In this document: in pieces, positions 59,194 to 64,000 of the stretch | How the letters are laid out: the number at the start of each line of letters is the position of its first letter | How positions within the stretch are numbered: the first letter of the stretch is position 1 | From: Cryptomeria japonica | Lineage: Eukaryota > Streptophyta > Pinopsida > Cupressales > Cupressaceae | DNA: 64,000 nt | NCBI RefSeq assembly: GCF_030272615.1 | Contig: NC_081406.1 | Span: forward strand, 211,148,997 to 211,212,996 | Direction: 5' to 3' | The notes under the pieces: model-generated | Told to the model about the DNA's origin: nothing | The model's database searches: none | What the model saw: only the letters and a program-made list of their open reading frames with translations | Translations under genes and position numbers: made by a program

Positions 59194-60284
59194 TTCTGTA
59201 TCTTTAAGGGAATCATTTCTTCATCGCTCACCACCAATGTGACCTGCAACATTCCCGTACTAGCAATACGAGAAGATCCAGGAAATGATGGTATGTTATC
59301 AGCAGTAGTCGCCTCTGGCGCATCCTCATGTGCATCTCCTGCAGTAGAAAATGAATCCACTATGAAATGCCCCAAGAAAGAACGTTTGAAGGGAAATAAA
59401 CACATAACAAAAGATAGAGCAAAAGAGGGATCTACCAATAGTGGGCAGCCCAATATGACATGCAGTAGAGGATGTCTTCATGCTACGTGTTGATGACATT
59501 GCAATTGGAAATACAGGTGGGGCTAACCACTAATGAGACACCGACGACATTTGCATAGGAACATTGACAACACCTAAAGAATAATACATTAGACATATGA
59601 AAAGCGCAAGAATTGTAAACAAGGATGAACCTTTATTATGAACATTGACAGTATCAAGTATGATGTATTTTGGGTTCTCAAAGTGATAAGCCAAGAAAAA
59701 CGTCATCACTTGAACTACCTACAACACCCTGATCATGGCCACCAATTTCACAAGGACACATAAATTGCTGTAAAAACAACAACACGTACATATTCTAGTT
59801 AATGACATAAAAGAGAATAAAATATAAACCATTATTGAACTTTTTTTATAATTAAAGCTTTCATTACTACTTACTTGCAAGTTTTGTGCTATCTGCATCA
59901 ATACTTGCACCCTCTCTCGTATCTCATCAGTCTGAGGCTCCACGAATGCCAAAGCAACAATCTCTCTACTAATTTTTCTAAGAGTTTTTTATCAGTTCCA
60001 TAGGGTTTGTGGAATTTCCAAGGTCATCATCGCTTAATCCTAGAGTCCACATCCCTAGAGAGGTGCTCAAGTACTACAACTCCCTTTCCCTTTCCCCGAA
60101 CATTCGTCTGTGACAAGAATATCATTAACAATTACAAAATTAGTCTAAAACACTCAAAAAAAGAACATAATAATGTAATAGTTTGCTTCTATCTTATTTG
60201 TACAATTACAATGAGGTTTACCTTCTTGGTAGAAGTGTCATGACCTACATCCCCATCTGCGCTATGTGATGGATCCATGTCACC
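59194..60284 (-). pseudogene. Small exons between SET-like and Transposase_24-like parts
   Basis: Candidate exons with plausible splice sites: 60284-60232 (DMDPSHSADGDVGHD), about 60110-59880 (ending VEPQTDEIRERVQVLMQIAQ, a helix), about 59772-59660 (CPCEIGGHDQGVVGSS), about 59573-59436, and 59342-59194 (GDAHEDAPEATTADN... ending LVVSDEEMIPLKIQK). They are acidic, Ser/Thr-rich, low-complexity peptides with several stops. They could be linkers of one long protein or a separate small gene; I cannot tell which. Confidence 0.4.
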
Positions 60285-60411
60285 CTGTGACAAAAAATAT
60301 AAAAAACAGCGAAATTAAACCAATAGGCTTAGCAAAAAAACTTCATAATAAAATGGTATATTGGAGTCATTAATTGGAGGTTGGTTAATTTGAATGATAT
60401 ATTATACATAC

Positions 60412-61154
60412 CACCCCCATGATAGTAACTTTGTTTGTATCTATACAATTAAAATGTAATCAATTAGAAGATCTTCCCCTGCACTTATTGATTTTATCAC
60501 ACATACGAATACATGATTTCCCTCACACGCCTCAAATATGCAATTGGGTTGTTTATTAGTTGACCCAGGTCGCGTACTATTTATAAAACCTACAATATTC
60601 CATGTTGCTTTTGGCCTTCCATCAATGTATACAGCCACTCATTTACTTTGATCATTATCTTTTTGTTGTATATAATTTGCTGACAGTGCATACCTACGCA
60701 TAGTTTTTTTATATCGAACAATCTGCATACAATTATTGTAATTGTAACAAGGTCCGAGAAACTCCATAAATTCAGCAACTTTGTTGTAATAGACCTTTAT
60801 TCCATCCATGGAAAATAGGCCCAAACCATGTAACGACGAAGGTGCTATGCGACATATCCTATCGTTAACACAAAAATCAATGTTTATTGGAGGAAGTTTC
60901 TTGGGTACCCATTGTTTCTATAGATGTTTGTACCTCAATGGCACCTCAATGTCACCTTTGGTCTCATCATCATAAGAACATGAACCCCCTGGAGCAAGGA
61001 AAAATTTCATGCGTTTATTGAATTTTCTTCTAATCTTTTGACCTCTAGTTGATCTGCCTATTGTAGACCTACTACATGTCTCACTTTCGTTTTCTATTCC
61101 TGCATTTCCCTCACTAGAGAAAGACACATCTAGCAAATACCTATTTGGTGGTAC
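60412..61154 (-). pseudogene. SET/PR-like domain exon
   Basis: One frame from the acceptor GTGCAG at 61154 to the donor GTATGT after 60412, with stops at about 60918, 60639 and 60441. A basic linker (RGQKIRRKFNKRMKFFL) precedes a SET/PR-like domain: RICRIAPSSLHGLGLFSMDG (entry motif), RRYALSANY, WVAVYIDGRPKATWNIVGF-type sequence with a stop at the first Trp position, FINSTRPGSTNKQPNCIF in place of the usual F-I-N-H-S-C-x-P-N-C, then VFVCVIKSISAGEDLLIDYI, the classic end of SET domains. SET enzymes methylate lysine on histones. The altered NHSC core suggests a PR-type or inactive fold. Proximity and same strand suggest it belongs to the CACTA gene set. Confidence 0.62.
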
Positions 61155-61379
61155 CTGCACTCCATCAAATGAGAGAGTTAGTTGGTAATAAGAGAGATAT
61201 TTTGCAAATAAGGGTAATATTGATGAAGAAGTCGGCCCTAAATTTGATGTTGAGATTAAAATTTGAATAAGTCCAACTGGGGCCTCAAGTGTTGATAATT
61301 GTATTAGATTTGCTGCTAATGTCGAGGTTTGAAAAACTGAGGAAGTTTGTTTTCCATGTAATTTTTTAAAAATAAACTA

Positions 61380-61700
61380 TTTCTATAGGGTGTATTGACT
61401 AGTTATACCTGTCAATCCAGGAGACTATGCAGGATCCTCGTCAAAGGGGTTTAGGTTCCTACACATGTAATTCAATTATCTTATGTTAGCTAAAAATTAC
61501 ATAGTACACAACATGAACAAGATGAACTGTGTAGACAAAAAGAGTATTAAATAAAAAAAGATGTCATCATAATCATTGTAAATTTTTTAATTCCTTACCT
61601 TTACTTTATGTAGACTATGCAAGATCCTCAACTAAATGGTTGACGATGTTTGTAGTCAATGACCTGTTCCCACCAAGGGTGACAACATCACATAGGGATT
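61380..61700 (-). other. Two similar short exon-like blocks
   Basis: On the minus strand, two blocks bounded by AG and GT (about 61674-61600 and 61461-61410) share the text GAGGATC(C/T)TGCATAGTCT. They may be duplicated mini-exons between the transposase and the SET-like exon. Reading frames are not clear. Confidence 0.3.
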
Positions 61701-61739
61701 GTACATGAAATCAACACCATCAATTGAGCATCATAAGCA

Positions 61740-62040
61740 TTAAATTTGTAAGTTGATAAATAATAAATACATGTGCATCATAAGCATCACATGATGTATA
61801 ATCATATATGTAATTGAGCATCATAATTAGCATCACATATGTGTCATCATAAACATGTAATCCATCACATATGTATCATAAATCACCATCCATCACATAG
61901 GTAATAAACAATCCACATTCTATAAATAAACACAAAGTTCAAAAAATGTCACATGTATCATCATAAACATGTAATCCATCACATATGTATTTTAAATCAA
62001 CATCCATCACATAACTAATAAACAATCCAAAGTTCTACTA
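61740..62040. repeat. Tandem 114-bp duplication in an intron
   Basis: The block CATCATAAACATGTAATCC... starts at 61845 and again at 61959, 114 bp apart, within ATGTGATG-rich DNA between the transposase tail and the SET-like exon. Confidence 0.7.
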
Positions 62041-62226
62041 TAAGGACCTGCTAAAGGTCATGGAACATGAATTAAAAACACTAAAAGGTGCATCATGAAT
62101 TAATTATGTAATGGCATTAGAATTCAAAACATAATGAATTAATTATGTAACCATATAAGTCAAAAAAAATTCTATCAATAAATCAATATTAAATAGATAA
62201 TATACTAATCACATACCTCATACATT

Positions 62227-62457
62227 TCATTCATCATCATCATCATCATCACCACCACCACCACCATCATTGTCTTCCTCATCGTCATCGTCATCACCAT
62301 CACCATCACCATCACCATCACCATCACCATCACCATCACCATCACCATCACCATCAACATCACCGTCACATCACATCACCATCGCCATCACCATCGCCAT
62401 CACCATCGCCATCACCATCACCATCACCATCACCATCACCATCACCATCACCATCAC

Positions 62458-62489
<32 letters not shown>

Positions 62490-64000
62490 GCTTCTTCTTC
62501 TTTATCATCATCGAGTAATTGTTGATTGTGATCATCATCTACTTCATCTTCTACTTCTTTGGTACCTTCTTCTTCCATCACATTATACTTTGTCAGCCTT
62601 CCTCTTGGATCATGTCTAACAACAAATGACCAACCCGAATTATGTGGAACCTCTGAGTAAAACACCTTCTCACATTGGCTTGGAAGAACATAGGGCTCAT
62701 CCTCAACTGGTTCAAATGACCTTGTATTAACCATTGTAAAACCATTATCATGTTCAATAACAGTTCTATCAGGATCATTTTTATTCAAATGCAGCATGTA
62801 CCATTTGACAACAAACAAAACTAATTTGAAGGAATTAAAGTCGCACTCAAGTATATCATCCAAAATACCATAGTATTGATCTTGAGACTCTTGAGGACGT
62901 ATGTCATTTCTCGATGAAATATTTGTCACCTTAAAGACTACAGTTATCCCAGAATCACAAGTTTTCTTCGTGTCATCCAACTTTTTGATTCAAAATTTAT
63001 GACCATTGCAGCTCATAGCATTGTGGTGTTTGACCTGCGATATGTCAAACATGTAAAACTTATTGCATCATGAGTTGATAAACATATGGGTGATTAATAA
63101 ATTTATACATACCTATTTATCTCTTAAACCATATGCTAAATCAATTTCCCTTTCCGTAACATTGGAATCTCCATTACAACGAGCTTCTTTAACCAATGAA
63201 GCCACAACTTCCCATGTTAATGTGTGAACAAAATGTTGACAACGTTCAATCCATACTATCATCCAATCAAGATTGTTTGCAATATACAAATGGAGTGCAT
63301 CCCACTCTCGACCAACTGTACAAAAAATAAATAGACGTCTTACAAGTGATTTATTTTGAAGATTAAGAATTAATTAACTGCAATAACATCTTATAATTAC
63401 CTCTCACTTTCCTCAATCTACCTTTCCATGACAAGTACTCCCCTCAAATTTGATGGGATCCCAAATGCGATCCACGTGGATCTCTACTGCAAACTTAGGA
63501 AGATGTTCAGAAATGTACACCATAGTCTGGTATACCATACATATCTCCACCATAGAACCCTCAAGATGTGCTCTTTGTCAAACCAAAGCCTTCAAAAATT
63601 TCAATTGCCTCTCAACCATCCACATTGACCTAGTGTGTACAGGTCCACATAATTCAATCTCCTCAACTTGGTGTATGAGGTAGTGTTCTTGTGCATTGAA
63701 AAAAGATGAAGGTAGACACTTTTGTATTTCACACATTAGATGAGGAATTTTTCTCTTCCAATATTTTATCTTCTTTATGAATTTCTTTACATGACAACCA
63801 CCTACAAGATATTCAAGACGCAAAAAAATATATTACATAACAAGTAAAACAAATCACAAATATAATATCTATACAACGAACTAAACAAATATCACTACTT
63901 ACCTCATGTATTTTCCAAGATCCTATATGACTTGCTTGATATTATTGTCGAAGTCATCTAGGAGAGATAGAGGTAGAATGTACTGCAACAATTATAAAAT
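62227..64000 (-). pseudogene. CACTA transposase, C-terminal half
   Basis: Partial at the right edge. Exons by splice sites: 64000-63903 (LPLSLLDDFDNN), 63801-63401 (LPSSFFNAQEHYLIHQ, LCGPVHTRSMWMVERQLKFL, HLEGSMVE: the DUF4218 region), 63315-63113 (GREWDALHLYIANNLDW) and 63034-62227 (NGHKF, SQDQYYGILDDILECDF, KLVLFVVKWY, EPYVLPSQCEKVFYSEVPHN: the DUF4216 region), ending in an acidic repeat. Stops occur in the first, second, third and fourth exons (for example after KALV, at the end of the third exon, and after NGHKF), plus a one-base frameshift near 63435. The DDE core would be upstream of the window. The enzyme would cut CACTA ends. Confidence 0.85.
62233..62497. repeat. (CATCAC)n/(CAT)n coding microsatellite
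   Basis: Hexamer ATCACC repeats interrupted by ATCGCC, then (ATC)n. On the minus strand they encode runs of Asp-Gly and Asp that form the acidic tail of the CACTA transposase. Confidence 0.92.

Larger units (their letters stand above)
49846..64000 (-). mobile_element. CACTA (En/Spm) transposon, right part outside window
   Basis: The plus strand begins CACTAGTACATTCGAGG at 49846, matching the CACTA terminus rule, followed by a subterminal field of GTCGGAATTCCGAC-like words to about 50262. The other end lies beyond 64000. Minus-strand CACTA transposase exons occupy 62227-64000, and further minus-strand exons lie at 57.4-61.2 kb. Linking the terminus to these genes across about 7 kb of non-coding DNA is inference. 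That stretch may itself contain insertions, such as the candidate solo LTR at 51701. Confidence 0.55.

Overview
The window is transposon-derived DNA from a large plant nuclear genome. Evidence: Ty1/copia and Ty3/gypsy elements of 13-14 kb with 1-2.5 kb LTRs, a CACTA (En/Spm) transposase of plant type, AT-rich spacers, and plant splice sites. A gymnosperm-sized genome is plausible, but nothing here fixes the species. I see no intact host gene, rRNA, tRNA or CRISPR array. Nearly all coding regions are broken by in-frame stops, many readable as C-to-T changes, as expected of old methylated transposons.

Layout. 1-1629: featureless spacer. 1630-14649: a full-length minus-strand copia element with CTAAC target duplication, tRNA-Met-type primer site, decayed gag-PR-INT-RT-RNH, and a roughly 2.2 kb foreign insertion in gag. 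14655-16163: AT-rich spacer with a (TA)n tract. 16164-30103: a plus-strand gypsy element with an unusual order PR-RNaseH-RT-RNaseH-INT, then an antisense ORF with its own TATA box and a long decayed extra ORF. 30104-31956: spacer and the start of a minisatellite.

31957-46118: a minus-strand LTR element with three LTRs, target duplication ACTAG, and no gag or pol. It carries two copies of what looks like a host 5'UTR plus first exon ending in GTAAGT. Nested inside it (about 33084-43123) is a DNA transposon I cannot assign to a known superfamily. It has GGGCCCC-rich terminal arrays and two convergent genes: a 967-codon spliced transposase-like gene on the minus strand, and a proline-rich, many-intron gene on the plus strand whose last exons arose by exact 174-bp exon-intron duplication.

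46119-49845: minisatellite, palindromic microsatellite and LTR remnants. 49846 to the window end: probably one CACTA element running off the right edge. Its left end starts CACTA and is followed by GTCGGAATTCCGAC-like subterminal repeats. Minus-strand genes at 57.4-64 kb encode the C-terminal half of a CACTA transposase (DUF4218- and DUF4216-like), an acidic repeat, a SET/PR-like domain exon, and a Transposase_24-like exon set.

The most noteworthy items are the unclassified transposon at 33-43 kb, the SET-like domain embedded in CACTA genes, and the tri-LTR element carrying a promoter-exon fragment.
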